Shown: positions 47,989 through 57,405 of the stretch, piece by piece
Position numbering within the stretch: position 1 is the first letter of the stretch
Layout: every line of letters starts with the position of its first letter
Assembly: GCA_963966185.1 (NCBI GenBank)
Contig: CAWZYM010000355.1
Coordinates: 263,001-327,000 of the forward strand
Source: Rhabditoides inermis
Taxonomy: Eukaryota; Nematoda; Chromadorea; Rhabditida; Rhabditidae
Direction of reading: 5' to 3'
DNA: 64,000 nucleotides
The notes under the pieces: generated by a model
Database searches by the model: none
What the model was told of the DNA's origin: nothing
What the model saw: only the letters and a program-made list of their open reading frames with translations
Position numbers and translations under genes: made by a program

Positions 47989-48250
47989 AGTGAAGAGAGA
48001 ATAGCCGGGGGCGACAGGAAGTAAAATGGATGTGAATGAACAGGATGATCCGTTCTCTCTCTTTTATGCTCTTCCTTGCACCCTCCCGCGCAAAGAGGAG
48101 AGAGAGAGCGCGTGGGAGCCGGACGAACGGTCTTCCTATTGTCTCGGTGGGTGGTCGGAAGATTCGAATAGCGGACAGAAAATGAAAATGAATATTCGGG
48201 AGTCGAACTACAATAGTATGTACAATAGTTGCATGAACACTTGGAGTTCA

Positions 48251-48496
48251 TTAGTGTTGTTTGTTTCCTTCCCTGTTGGGGTGAAACAGCTTGTAGATCT
48301 TGTTGGCTTGGTCGGATTTGAAACGCGGCAGAGCCGGTCTCTTCGACTTGTGTTTCCAGTAGATTACTCCGATCACAATGAATGTGGTGAGTGCGAATAC
48401 TCCGAGGATGTTTTCTCCGATCCATGTGAGAGTGTGATAGGAAGTGCAATCGTGTGCGCCAGCTGGGAGAGTGCTTCCACTGCACTTGTCATCCAT
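48251..48496 (-). CDS. Envelope membrane anchor and cytoplasmic tail, out of frame
   Basis: This frame overlaps the end of the long integrase-envelope ORF and contains 'ILGVFALTTFIVIGVIYWKH', a clear transmembrane segment followed by a basic tail 'KSKRPALPRFKSDQANKIYK' and a stop at 48251. Class II fusion glycoproteins end in such an anchor, and the long ORF lacks one because it runs into a stop at 48373 in another frame. The anchor is therefore most likely the displaced C-terminus of the envelope, separated by a frame break at roughly 48420-48440. Confidence 0.65.
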   Translation of the reverse strand: MDDKCSGSTLPAGAHDCTSYHTLTWIGENILGVFALTTFIVIGVIYWKHKSKRPALPRFKSDQANKIYKLFHPNREGNKQH

Positions 48497-51400
48497 TCAG
48501 GAAGGTTCCATTGTCCGGCTGGCTGTTGATCTCGCGCATGTTGAATAGCGAGTAGTGAGTCGTACGTCACAGTTTCCAAATGTCCACGTGCTACCAGATG
48601 CACTTTGTTCGCGGGGCAGTGCACCGTGCACCCAATCTCCATTTCTTCGCTGGTGTGGTGAATGGTGATCGGTTGTTTTCGTGGGGCTTGAGAGCAGTGG
48701 ACAGGAATAGTGAAGTTGCCGCATTGGATGACGGCTACTGTTGATCCAAAGTCGGTGGTGCACTGGAAGGGGCTGTTGGCTCCAGTGGTGCAGGAGTGAC
48801 ATCCGACGAACTCATCCCATTCAGCCGTGCACGTTGCATTGTGTTTAGCTAGTGCCGCTGTCAGGTTGACTAGGGAGAGCTCCATTTGGACAACAGTGTT
48901 CTGCTGGAATTGAGCTGTCAGCTCATCAGCAGAGTGGGTGAGAATGATCGCGCCAATCTGTAGTGGTAGTTGAGTGTCCGACTGGCGCATGATCTTTCCG
49001 TGATCGATTTCAGTGCACGTGCAGCTGATAGCGTTGTCTGCCGGAATGCAGTTGCACACTCCAGGGGGGAAATCACACTTTTTCGACTGTGCTTCCTTGA
49101 TTGTCGCGCACTGCAGTTGTCCAATGTCTCCGATCCTCGCTCTTCCTGCCGCAGACGGAGAGTCAATCAGTGCAGTCTCTCCGGTTTGCAAGTTGGTGAT
49201 GAGAGACTTGCCGAGCAGAGGAACTGTGGGGACGCTGTTTCCGAGTAGTTTCAGCTCCAGTTCGTCACTCCACTTGCTCGCCTTGTCCATTATCAGAGTC
49301 AATTCCCGCTCCTCGTTGGAAGAGTCGCGGGAGACAATCACTGAAGTGACAGTCTCGTACGCATCACACTGGGATATTTTGTAGATAAAATCCGTTGTGT
49401 ATGATGCGATAACACGATAGAAGAGGCAGCTCGGGTTATGGCAGATGAAACATCCGTTTCCAGCGCAGCTTGGTCGATCCATGCAGTAGGAGTGTCCTCC
49501 CATATCGTTCACCTCCGATGACAGATCATTCAGGTAAGTGTCTGTCTTCACCGATGCGCAGAATCCGCTGTCACAGTCTCCCATTGAGGGACACCGTCTG
49601 CTGCTTGGTGACTGGAAGGTGTGGTCTCTTGTGTAGTAGAGCGTCTTGGTGCGGCACCTCATCTTGGTGGGAAGCACCTGGATCTTGAACATGTCGAAGT
49701 TCTCGTGGTTGTTGTCACTCAACAATAGACAGATCGTTTGTCCGATAGGACTAGTGGTGATCATTATCTTCTCGTTGAACGTGCAGTGGATTTCTCCTTC
49801 TTTCTGCACTGTGCACTCCTTTGTTGTCGATCGGAATGTGCTCGCATCGGAGCATGCTTCTGATTGAACGGTGAGCAGGGCGAGTAGTGTCATCGTAGTC
49901 GCTCTTGTTCTTCTTGAGGAGAGCTTGTAGATCATCCATGCGAATGCGGCGTGGGTGGCAGCCAGTGGCAATGCACAGCAGAATCTTACATTGGAGCAGA
50001 TATTCCGACACCACGGGAGTATCGAGCACGCGACGATCAGGATAATTACAGTACAGAGAACGACCAGTCCAGTATACTGAGTCCTGCTGGTTATTTCGTT
50101 CCATTTCTTGCGGGCGCCCTCGGCCATCCTCTTCCACTCTTGTTGCAGTTCCATCTTGTGGGTGTGTCTTCTGTATGTTGTCGATGGACGAGTGGTTGGT
50201 GCACAGTGAATCGTCTGAATCGGTGGCTCGTTGAGGGAGGTTTGCACCTCCACTTTCTTGCTCATCCTCGCCAGCTCCGTGTTGAAAGAAATCAGTCCCT
50301 CCTTCGTCACTTCGCACTTCTTCATTCCCGCTGGGAATTCGACACATACAACCAGCGGGTGAGTGAGTGTGCGCTTGTTTGATAGTCGAATGGATCCATC
50401 AGCGGCACACTTGAGACTCACGTCTCTTGTTGCTGTCTCCTGTGCTTCCTTCTTCATCTGTTGGTGCTTGAGCAGGTGTCTTCTGATCCCCCACGATCGG
50501 ATGGGGACTTCCAGACCATTGATCAGTAGGAATAATCGACGCACGCTGTTTCCAAAACAGAAGGTGGTGGCAGTTGAAGTGCAGGTGTAGTCAGTGCAGA
50601 ACTCCTTGTTGCCAGTGACGATCGCAGTGTTCGAATAGGTGGTCTCGTTCCCAGATTTGTCGAAGCAGGTGATCTTGATTTGGGTCTGCTTTTCCAGGAG
50701 ATGGATCTGGTCGATTTCCATAGTGCGGTTGTCGGCTAGCTGGATGCTGTAGATGTTCCGATACGGGTTGGATGAGACGATGTTATCCTTGATCCACTGC
50801 TTCTGTGCAGTTAGTTGAGATTCGCTCGTCTTGTCGACACCAACGCACGTTTTTGACCATGTCCTGCATCCGCACGTCTGTGGTCTTGTGCACTTGTGGA
50901 AGGGGAACACGTTGGTTGGCCAAGTGAGGGTGTCGTTGAGGCACTTGATTTTGTGCCAGCAGGAGATGTTCTGGTGTTGGAAGATCGCCGTTCCCTCGTT
51001 CTGGCATCGTGGAACATGAAGCAGTCTCATGTGTGGGTTCAGTGGAAGAGCGCACTCGTCCGATGGGATGCTTGCCGCTCGGGTTCCCTCGAGGAGGGTG
51101 CAGGTCAGAGTGGTGAGCAGCATCATGTTGAGGAAGTAGGTGTACCGGTTGCTCTTTTTGTGTTTCCTCGGGGGCTGTTTCCGGCGTGGTAGCTCGTCGT
51201 CGTCTCCTTTCTTCTGCTGCTGCTGTGTTGCGGTCGTAGCAGATGAGACTTCCAGCGGGTACACGAGATTGGGAGGACGCTTGAGCACCCTCTCTCCTGT
51301 CTTGATGGAGAGGCTCTTCGGGTTCTCTGGAGCCTTCGAGTAGTACTCAATCTCGGTCACCTTTCCAAGCTTCCAGTGAGACTTGGGCTGGTTCTCGTCG

Positions 51401-52053
51401 TGAAGAATGACGACCTCTCCGATCGATGGAGTAGACTGTGCTGTCGATCGAGGGTGCTTGTGGTTGCGGTTGTTCTTGTCTCTCAGTGAGGGGAGGTAGT
51501 CGTGGATCCACATCTCCCAGAACGTCGACGAAGCATTCTGCTTCGCTTCCCACATCTTGTGTATCATCTCGTGTTCTTTGGAGGGCTTGTACTCCTGATC
51601 CTCATCGTCGTCCGGCTCGAGTTTCGAGTTGATGTCCGAGTAGCAAACGAACGGTGTGCTGACGAGGTCAATCGGTCGGAGCGGGATGAAGGAGCTGTCG
51701 TTTTCCATGTACGTCAGTGGCCGGCAGTTGACCATGGACACTGCTTCTGCAGTGAACGTGGTGAGATCGTCGAAGGAGAGGAATTTCCTGTTGACGATTC
51801 TCTTGTAGCACGACTTGAACAGGGCGACTGCTGCTTCATAGATTCCTCCTTGGATTGGTGCGAGAGGGGTGATGAGTTTCCAGCTGATCTGCTTGCTCTT
51901 GCAGAACAGCTCGAGTTCCTTCGAGTTGAACATCTTGCTTGCTTGTGCGAGCTGGGAGCCGTTGTCACTGACAACTACGGATGGAGTGCTGCACTTGCTC
52001 ATCATCCTTCTGAACGCGTTCAGGAACGTCTCGGTGGAGAGGTCGGTGACCAC
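48373..52053 (-). CDS. env: BEL/Pao integrase C-terminal part fused to envelope polyprotein (Gn/Gc-like)
   Basis: 1226 residues with no internal stop. Residues 1-115 finish the integrase core (D30 in 'VVVSDNGSQ', E73 in 'GGIYEAAV'); 208-268 match the DUF5641-like integrase tail ('PSIGEVVILHDENQ'). The frame then continues into an envelope: hydrophobic signal-like 'LNMMLLTTLTCTLL' (308-321), a cysteine-rich first ectodomain, a transmembrane segment 'VVLCTVIILIVACSILPW' (about 664-681), a second signal-like 'TMTLLALLTVQSEACS' (720-735), then a second cysteine-rich ectodomain (733 onward) with a 'CMDRPSCAGNGCFICH' cluster typical of phlebovirus-type class II fusion glycoproteins. The two-part plan resembles a bunyavirus Gn-Gc precursor. 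Predicted N-glycosylation sites (NxT/S) are frequent. The C-terminal anchor is in another frame. The ORF begins after a frame break in integrase; it has no ATG at its 5' end. Confidence 0.85.
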   Translation of the reverse strand: MVTDLSTETFLNAFRRMMSKCSTPSVVVSDNGSQLAQASKMFNSKELELFCKSKQISWKLITPLAPIQGGIYEAAVALFKSCYKRIVNRKFLSFDDLTTFTAEAVSMVNCRPLTYMENDSSFIPLRPIDLVSTPFVCYSDINSKLEPDDDEDQEYKPSKEHEMIHKMWEAKQNASSTFWEMWIHDYLPSLRDKNNRNHKHPRSTAQSTPSIGEVVILHDENQPKSHWKLGKVTEIEYYSKAPENPKSLSIKTGERVLKRPPNLVYPLEVSSATTATQQQQKKGDDDELPRRKQPPRKHKKSNRYTYFLNMMLLTTLTCTLLEGTRAASIPSDECALPLNPHMRLLHVPRCQNEGTAIFQHQNISCWHKIKCLNDTLTWPTNVFPFHKCTRPQTCGCRTWSKTCVGVDKTSESQLTAQKQWIKDNIVSSNPYRNIYSIQLADNRTMEIDQIHLLEKQTQIKITCFDKSGNETTYSNTAIVTGNKEFCTDYTCTSTATTFCFGNSVRRLFLLINGLEVPIRSWGIRRHLLKHQQMKKEAQETATRDVSLKCAADGSIRLSNKRTLTHPLVVCVEFPAGMKKCEVTKEGLISFNTELARMSKKVEVQTSLNEPPIQTIHCAPTTRPSTTYRRHTHKMELQQEWKRMAEGARKKWNEITSRTQYTGLVVLCTVIILIVACSILPWCRNICSNVRFCCALPLAATHAAFAWMIYKLSSRRTRATTMTLLALLTVQSEACSDASTFRSTTKECTVQKEGEIHCTFNEKIMITTSPIGQTICLLLSDNNHENFDMFKIQVLPTKMRCRTKTLYYTRDHTFQSPSSRRCPSMGDCDSGFCASVKTDTYLNDLSSEVNDMGGHSYCMDRPSCAGNGCFICHNPSCLFYRVIASYTTDFIYKISQCDAYETVTSVIVSRDSSNEERELTLIMDKASKWSDELELKLLGNSVPTVPLLGKSLITNLQTGETALIDSPSAAGRARIGDIGQLQCATIKEAQSKKCDFPPGVCNCIPADNAISCTCTEIDHGKIMRQSDTQLPLQIGAIILTHSADELTAQFQQNTVVQMELSLVNLTAALAKHNATCTAEWDEFVGCHSCTTGANSPFQCTTDFGSTVAVIQCGNFTIPVHCSQAPRKQPITIHHTSEEMEIGCTVHCPANKVHLVARGHLETVTYDSLLAIQHARDQQPAGQWNLPEWMTSAVEALSQLAHTIALPITLSHGSEKTSSEYSHSPHSL

Positions 52054-54215
52054 TTCGCAGGATGGCGCGGCTGCTCAAGCATGGCGCGGCTGCTCAAGCA
52101 GGTGAAGATCACGAACCATGCCTTCTCCTTGTCGTTGAACTCCTTGATCTTGATGGGTCCACCGTAGTCGATTCCAATATGCTTCCAGGGAGACAGTGCA
52201 GTGCTTCTGCAGTCGGGCAGATCTGGCATGGGAGCGAGTTGGTAGGGCTTGGCGAGAGTGCGGCGACAGGGGTAGCAGTCCTTGTTGATGACGCTCTTCG
52301 CTGCTGAACGGATCGTGGGTATCCACACACGCTGTCTGAGCGCGCACAGCGTCTGGCCAATTCCACTGTGTCCTTGTTGCACATGGCACTCGAGGATAAA
52401 TAGTCGAGTGATTTTGCACTTCTTCGACATGAAGATGGGCTTCCTCACGTCAATGTTGATCGACAAGTTGTTGATCCTTGTGTCCACTTTCCAAAGCCCG
52501 TCGTAAAGCATCACGAGGGGAATGGTCTTGATCTCTCGCTCCGACGGCGGGTTCATCTTCTGTGCTACCATTAGGGTCGCGTAGAAGGCTCGATCTTGCT
52601 TCATCAGGGGCAGGTCGTTGACGTAGCAGTTCAGAATATGGTTCAGTGCGTTCTTTCCCTTGATCCAGATCTTTGCGATAAATTTCATGCACAAATCTGT
52701 CGTCCTTGTCATCTTCTGGAAGGAGTTGAACCTGTCCATGTTGATGACGTCTTCTTCGGTTGTCTTGGTCGTCTCGTCGGCACTGAACGTCATCTCCGGC
52801 TCAGGAGGATCGTTGTTCACGATGAAGTCGTGTTCGGAGGAAGGAAGAGACGTCGATCGCAGCCACGTGGGTCCTTTCCACCACAGGTCGTCTCCGATGA
52901 GGTCGTTCGGGCTGACTCCACGTGAGAGGAGATCGGCTGGGTTTTCTTCTCCGGCCACGTGTCCGAGGCGCCAGCCTTCAGCCTTCTCCCAAATCTCCAA
53001 CAGCCTGTTCTGCACGAACGTCGTCTGTGTCTTCTTGGACTTGATCCAGCCAAGCACACAAGATGAGTCTGACCAGAGGTAGACTCCGTTGAAGTTCACG
53101 TCCGCTTCCTTCAGTACGATGTTGGTCAGCCTCACTCCGACCAAGACTCCGAGCAGTTCTAGACGTGGAATGGTAAGCTCTCCTTTCGTCTTTGTTGTCT
53201 TCTTGTCGGTGGTGATCAGTGGTGACTTCGTGGGTGCCACCTTCGACTTGGAGACGAGGAGGGATGACTCTCGCAGGCCGTCAGCTGTAGTGGAGACGAT
53301 GTAGATGCACGCTCCGTAGCCCTTTGCAGATGCGTCGGTGAAGCAGTGTAGCTGGTAGCTGGAGGTGTTCGAGCAGAGAAAGATCTGTCTTGGTATGGTG
53401 ATCTTGATCTCCGTTGCCCATGTTTCCATGAGACGTCTCCACTCCTCACTGAACTTCTCCGGAATGAGGGCGTCCCAGTCAGATTTCACTTTCCACAGTT
53501 CTTGAATGAAAAGTTTCAGCTGGAGGGTGCAGGGCGAGAAATGTCCGAGTGGGTCGAACTGCCCGGCTGCATAGCTCAGGATGCTCCGTTTGGTCAGCTT
53601 CGCATCCGTGTCCATCGGTTTGATGGAGTAGGACATGGTGTCGTTCATCGTGTTCCATTCAATGCCGAGCATCTTGATGATCTCATCTGGACACTCTCCA
53701 TTTTCCTGCGCTTGTTCCTTCAGTCGGCGGCAGTTGGAGTTGAATTCACGCAGTTTCATGCCGGCTTCCTTGAATATCTTCTCCGACTCAATGTGCATCT
53801 CGAGGATTTCTTCTTCACTGTCTCCTCCGAGTATCACGTTGTCCACGTAGAGGTCCTTGAAGATCTTCTTTCCGAGTGGGTGAGCCGTCGTGTTCAGATG
53901 GTGGAGAATAGTCGCGCCTAGCAGGAATGGCGAAGCGACGATTCCGAATCCTACCCTCGTCCATCGGTACACGATGATGTTGGACGGGTAGGGCGGTTTC
54001 GAAATATCCTTCAGCCAGAGGAGTCTGACAGCATCTCGATCTGGTTTTGCCAAGACCAGTTGTAGAAACGCAGCCTTCACATCTCCCGTTAGGACGAACT
54101 TGGGCTTCCGGAAGCGAATCAGAATGCCGAGGATGTCTGGGAGGAAAACCGGTCCTCTGTACATGGCGTCGTTGATGGAGATGCCTCCTCTCGTCCTGGC
54201 CGACCCGTCGTACAC
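52020..54215 (-). CDS. pol: BEL/Pao pol: reverse transcriptase, RNase H, integrase N-terminal part
   Basis: 731 residues. RT: D45 in 'VLTGDVKAAFLQ' and a YVDN motif (residues 123-126) where most RTs have YxDD. RNase H: D294 ('CFTDASAKG'), E353 ('PRLELLG'), D383 ('LWSDSS') and D428 ('ENPADLLSRG'). Integrase: zinc-binding H611, H616, C647, C650, then the first catalytic aspartate D683 in 'HIGIDYGGP'. The RT N-terminus lies in the preceding gag-protease frame, so the domain is split by a frame change near 54235; the integrase core is cut by another break near 52060-52100, where a 19-bp tandem duplication is found. The enzyme copies element RNA to DNA and inserts it; as read here it is interrupted. 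Confidence 0.9.
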   Translation of the reverse strand: MYDGSARTRGGISINDAMYRGPVFLPDILGILIRFRKPKFVLTGDVKAAFLQLVLAKPDRDAVRLLWLKDISKPPYPSNIIVYRWTRVGFGIVASPFLLGATILHHLNTTAHPLGKKIFKDLYVDNVILGGDSEEEILEMHIESEKIFKEAGMKLREFNSNCRRLKEQAQENGECPDEIIKMLGIEWNTMNDTMSYSIKPMDTDAKLTKRSILSYAAGQFDPLGHFSPCTLQLKLFIQELWKVKSDWDALIPEKFSEEWRRLMETWATEIKITIPRQIFLCSNTSSYQLHCFTDASAKGYGACIYIVSTTADGLRESSLLVSKSKVAPTKSPLITTDKKTTKTKGELTIPRLELLGVLVGVRLTNIVLKEADVNFNGVYLWSDSSCVLGWIKSKKTQTTFVQNRLLEIWEKAEGWRLGHVAGEENPADLLSRGVSPNDLIGDDLWWKGPTWLRSTSLPSSEHDFIVNNDPPEPEMTFSADETTKTTEEDVINMDRFNSFQKMTRTTDLCMKFIAKIWIKGKNALNHILNCYVNDLPLMKQDRAFYATLMVAQKMNPPSEREIKTIPLVMLYDGLWKVDTRINNLSINIDVRKPIFMSKKCKITRLFILECHVQQGHSGIGQTLCALRQRVWIPTIRSAAKSVINKDCYPCRRTLAKPYQLAPMPDLPDCRSTALSPWKHIGIDYGGPIKIKEFNDKEKAWFVIFTCLSSRAMLEQPRHPAKWSPTSPPRRS
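52062..52099. repeat. 19-bp tandem duplication at the integrase frame break
   Basis: ATGGCGCGGCTGCTCAAGC occurs twice in direct succession, at 52062-52080 and 52081-52099. Nineteen is not a multiple of three, and the point where the integrase reading frame is lost is here. Confidence 0.9.
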
Positions 54216-57136
54216 AATACGGATGTGGTGATCTTGTTTGGGGTCAGCACGCAGTGGTGGGCGACGTAGTGAACGATGTGTCCGTCAGGATCTGCTGATG
54301 TGTCCACTTCCTCCAGGATGCCTTCTTTGAGCTGCTCTTCGAAGATCTCATTGTACTTCTTGAGTAGCTCGGGGTCCTCCTTCAGACGATTGTACACTCC
54401 ATGTAGTCGAGAGAGGCAGAGTGAGTGGTTGCTGGGAAGGTTTGGATTGGCTGACTTCCACGGCCACGCCACTTCATAGCGTTCTCCGACTTTCCGTACG
54501 TTCTCGTTGAAGTGTCTCAAAGCCTCCTCGTCGTCATCCGTTCTCGGATCGTCCATGATGCCGAGATTCTCCAGTTTCCAGAAGTTCTCCAGCTGCTTGT
54601 TGTTCTCCTCATCGTACTCCTTGAGAATGCTGGAGTAGGTGATCTCCGCAGGTGTGTTCTTGTCCATGACGTGTCCCTTTCCAGTGAGCATGTATCCGAG
54701 TCGAGACTGCATCAGAGTGAATCCTGATGGCAGTGTAGTCTGCTGTAGTGATGTGAAGATCAACCACATGTTGTCGTTTCCGATCAACACGTCGGGTGTG
54801 GTCTCTCCCACAGGTAGGTTGACTGCTCTCGACTTCATGAGACTTGAGATGTCCTCCTCTTCGATCTCGATGCTCGGGATGGAGTTGGTGAGGTGCTGGA
54901 GGGATCGGACGCCGAACACTAGATCCTCAGTCTGGTCTCCTTCGCCCTTCACTTTCAGTCCAATGTTGTGTCTGTAGCTGTCCAGTCGCACAGCCTCACT
55001 GGCTCCGAATGTGTTCACTCGAATAGGGTCGCTCATCGTGTGGCTGAGTCCGAGATCCTTGGCGAGGGTCGATGTGATGTATGACGCAGTGCTGCCGCTG
55101 TCTACGAAACAGTGAATGTCTCGCGTCTTGGATGGGTCAGCGGGGTTGAAGACAGTAGCCCTGACGACGAGTAGAAGCACCTTCTTGGTCACTTTGTTCT
55201 TTCTGAATACGTAGTTGCTCGATTCCGAGGTGTCTGGAGGATCTGGTTCCCTCGACTTATCCGACTCTTCGCCTGTGGAGATGGTCGTGTGAGTCTCCTC
55301 CATGTTGACGGTAAAGTGAACGGTCTTCTGGAGACGAGGACAGAGAATATAGATGTGGGAATTCTGTTCGTTGCACAGATTGCACTTCAGTTGATTCTGG
55401 CAACGTTCCGTAGCATGTGATCCCATACACCTTGTGCACTTGTTCAGCTCCTTCAGCCGCTTGATCTTCGACGCTCGATCGGGATATCTTGTGCAGTCGC
55501 TCGTTCTGTGTGCGACGTAGTTGTTTTTCTTATCGCAGAGCTGGCAGAAGAGCCGATTCTTCTTGTGAGGCCACTTCTTCTGGTGATCGTGTCCTTGAGG
55601 ATGGGTAGCTTGGAATACAGAGTGGTTCTGCGACAGTGGTTTGTCCGGTGGATGGTTCTTGTGTGGATGTTTGAAACCATTCTTCGACGGTTTGGTGGTC
55701 GCTCCGGTGTGTGAGATTTGCATGTCTTGTCTCATCATCACTATGGTGTTCTCCGTCTGCAGGATGTCAAAGAGGGTGTCGAGGAACCTCTTGTCTGGCG
55801 TCTCGTGGTTGTTCCGCGCCCACACCTGCTTTACAATGTGTGGCGGGTACGTCCTCTCCAGAATCTGCGCATTCGACTTGGTGTTCGGGTTGTCTCCGAG
55901 AACTTCGAGCTGGTTGTAGAGGCTCAGAAAGTGGTAGTAGGACTTGAGCATCCCGTTGACGGAGGTCTCCTGGACACGGAATAGGTGCATCTGGTTGCGC
56001 AGACTGTGGCAGATGGTCTGCTTGTTTCCGTAAGTGCGGCGGAGAGTGTTGATAGCCTTGTCGTAGTTCTCCTCAGTGATTGGAATAGCGTTGAAAGTGA
56101 TACCGGCTTCTCCTCTCACCAGGTTCTTGAGGTGCATGAACTTGACTATCTTGGGAAGGGAGCTGGAGTGAATCAGGTTGTCGAATAGCTGAATGAACTG
56201 AAGCCAGTCGGTCTTCTGTCCGTAGAACGGCTTGATAGACATGTTCGGGAGAGAGATGTTGTTTCGAAGAGCAGAGTCAGTTTGAATGTGTCTCTGCGCT
56301 GCTGGATGGCTCGGCGCCTCCATGCTCGTCTCCTGAGTGGGCTGCTCGTGAAGAAGCTCACTTCCGTCCGTTATCGGCGCTCGCCGGTCAGCTGCTGCAG
56401 TCTGATGTTCTTGTTGCAGCTGCTCCCTGATGCGGATTTCCTGTTGGAGCTGCTCCCGTAGTTGCTGCTCTCGTTGTAGCTGCTCACGGAGTTTCTGCTC
56501 TTTCAGCAGTTGTTCTTGTAGGAGGTTTTCCTTCTGCATCTGTTCGTGCAGCAGGTCTCCTTGGCGAGTGTTCGCCTTTCCGCCAAGCTGTCTGGTGGGC
56601 GGGTTGACGTGATGGTCACGTCGATCGAAGAAGGTGAGGCCGGGGGCAATAGCAGTGTGTTCGCTCAACTCCTTCTTCTTGTCTTCGCTCTTGTTGAAGA
56701 CGTCTCCGATTCCTCGGTCACTGTCGTCGTCGACGTCGGAATATTCAGAGTAGTCGGGGTGCTGATTCATCAGCTTCTTGATCTCAGCGGCGGCCTCATT
56801 CATCTTGTCGAGAGCCTTGTCGTACTCGCTGATGATGGAGTGGAGGTTGTGTTCGGCTCCATATTTCTCCAGTCGATCTTCTTCTTCCTTCTTCTCAGCG
56901 GGATCGGTGATGTTGTTGATCAGGTCTACCCACTCGGAGGATTTATTCTCGAGTAGATCGGTCTTCTTCTTCAGCTGCAATTTGGTGTCGGCGAGGCTGA
57001 TGTACAGCCGGTTCAGCCGGTGCAGACTGAGTGTCTTCCAATCGTCGCTGATAGTCGGAATATAGTCCAGAAGATCTCGAATCTCCTTCAGACAGCGTGT
57101 TAGTACGCGTCTGATAGGTGCCGTGTCGTTCGGCAT
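54119..57136 (-). CDS. gag: BEL/Pao gag-protease and RT N-terminus
   Basis: 1005 residues from ATG 57136. The N-terminal 150 residues are charged and helical; a Gln/Glu/Leu-rich repeat 'LREQLQREQQLREQLQQE' (about 197-244) is a probable coiled coil. Residues about 296-460 match the DUF1759 Gag region ('KPFYGQKTDWLQFIQLFDNL'). Three CCHC knuckles follow (C531/C534/H543/C548, C567/C570/H574/C579, C585/C588/H594/C599). The aspartic protease (DUF1758/A17 type) has the D-S-G triad at 679-681 ('CFVDSGSTASYI'). The last 150 residues are already RT N-terminus ('FWKLENLGIMDD', 'VAHHCVLTPNK'). The stop at 54119 is reached out of frame with the rest of RT: a -1 shift would be needed, and a CCCAAAC heptamer in frame lies at 54236-54242. 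Structural capsid polyprotein and its processing enzyme. Confidence 0.92.
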   Translation of the reverse strand: MPNDTAPIRRVLTRCLKEIRDLLDYIPTISDDWKTLSLHRLNRLYISLADTKLQLKKKTDLLENKSSEWVDLINNITDPAEKKEEEDRLEKYGAEHNLHSIISEYDKALDKMNEAAAEIKKLMNQHPDYSEYSDVDDDSDRGIGDVFNKSEDKKKELSEHTAIAPGLTFFDRRDHHVNPPTRQLGGKANTRQGDLLHEQMQKENLLQEQLLKEQKLREQLQREQQLREQLQQEIRIREQLQQEHQTAAADRRAPITDGSELLHEQPTQETSMEAPSHPAAQRHIQTDSALRNNISLPNMSIKPFYGQKTDWLQFIQLFDNLIHSSSLPKIVKFMHLKNLVRGEAGITFNAIPITEENYDKAINTLRRTYGNKQTICHSLRNQMHLFRVQETSVNGMLKSYYHFLSLYNQLEVLGDNPNTKSNAQILERTYPPHIVKQVWARNNHETPDKRFLDTLFDILQTENTIVMMRQDMQISHTGATTKPSKNGFKHPHKNHPPDKPLSQNHSVFQATHPQGHDHQKKWPHKKNRLFCQLCDKKNNYVAHRTSDCTRYPDRASKIKRLKELNKCTRCMGSHATERCQNQLKCNLCNEQNSHIYILCPRLQKTVHFTVNMEETHTTISTGEESDKSREPDPPDTSESSNYVFRKNKVTKKVLLLVVRATVFNPADPSKTRDIHCFVDSGSTASYITSTLAKDLGLSHTMSDPIRVNTFGASEAVRLDSYRHNIGLKVKGEGDQTEDLVFGVRSLQHLTNSIPSIEIEEEDISSLMKSRAVNLPVGETTPDVLIGNDNMWLIFTSLQQTTLPSGFTLMQSRLGYMLTGKGHVMDKNTPAEITYSSILKEYDEENNKQLENFWKLENLGIMDDPRTDDDEEALRHFNENVRKVGERYEVAWPWKSANPNLPSNHSLCLSRLHGVYNRLKEDPELLKKYNEIFEEQLKEGILEEVDTSADPDGHIVHYVAHHCVLTPNKITTSVLCTTGRPGREEASPSTTPCTEDRFSSQTSSAF

Positions 57137-57387
57137 CCTGTCTGCAAGCTATGTAATATAGCTTTGGCCGTAGCAGAACAGGTCTCACATGGGTTTCCTC
57201 AATAGAGGCGTGAGATGCAATCTGTGGTTCAGATTGTGGGTGCTGGTTTACAGCGAATATAGAGCTCGGTGGTGTCCGTGGATGGACGGCTGCTGCAATG
57301 GGTCGGCAACAGTGGGTTGGAGTGTGAGGGGGACTTGCGCACGTCCTTCCTCTCCTCCGTGAAGCCTTCGTGTAGAAGAGCAGGAAC

Positions 57388-57403
57388 TTAGTGATGGTCG
57401 CCA
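57388..57403 (-). promoter_or_regulatory. Primer-binding-site-like sequence
   Basis: Two bases inside the 5' LTR, in element direction, TGGCGACCATCAC begins with TGG, complementary to the CCA end of a tRNA. The primer tRNA cannot be named from sequence alone. Confidence 0.55.
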
Positions 57404-57405
57404 AT

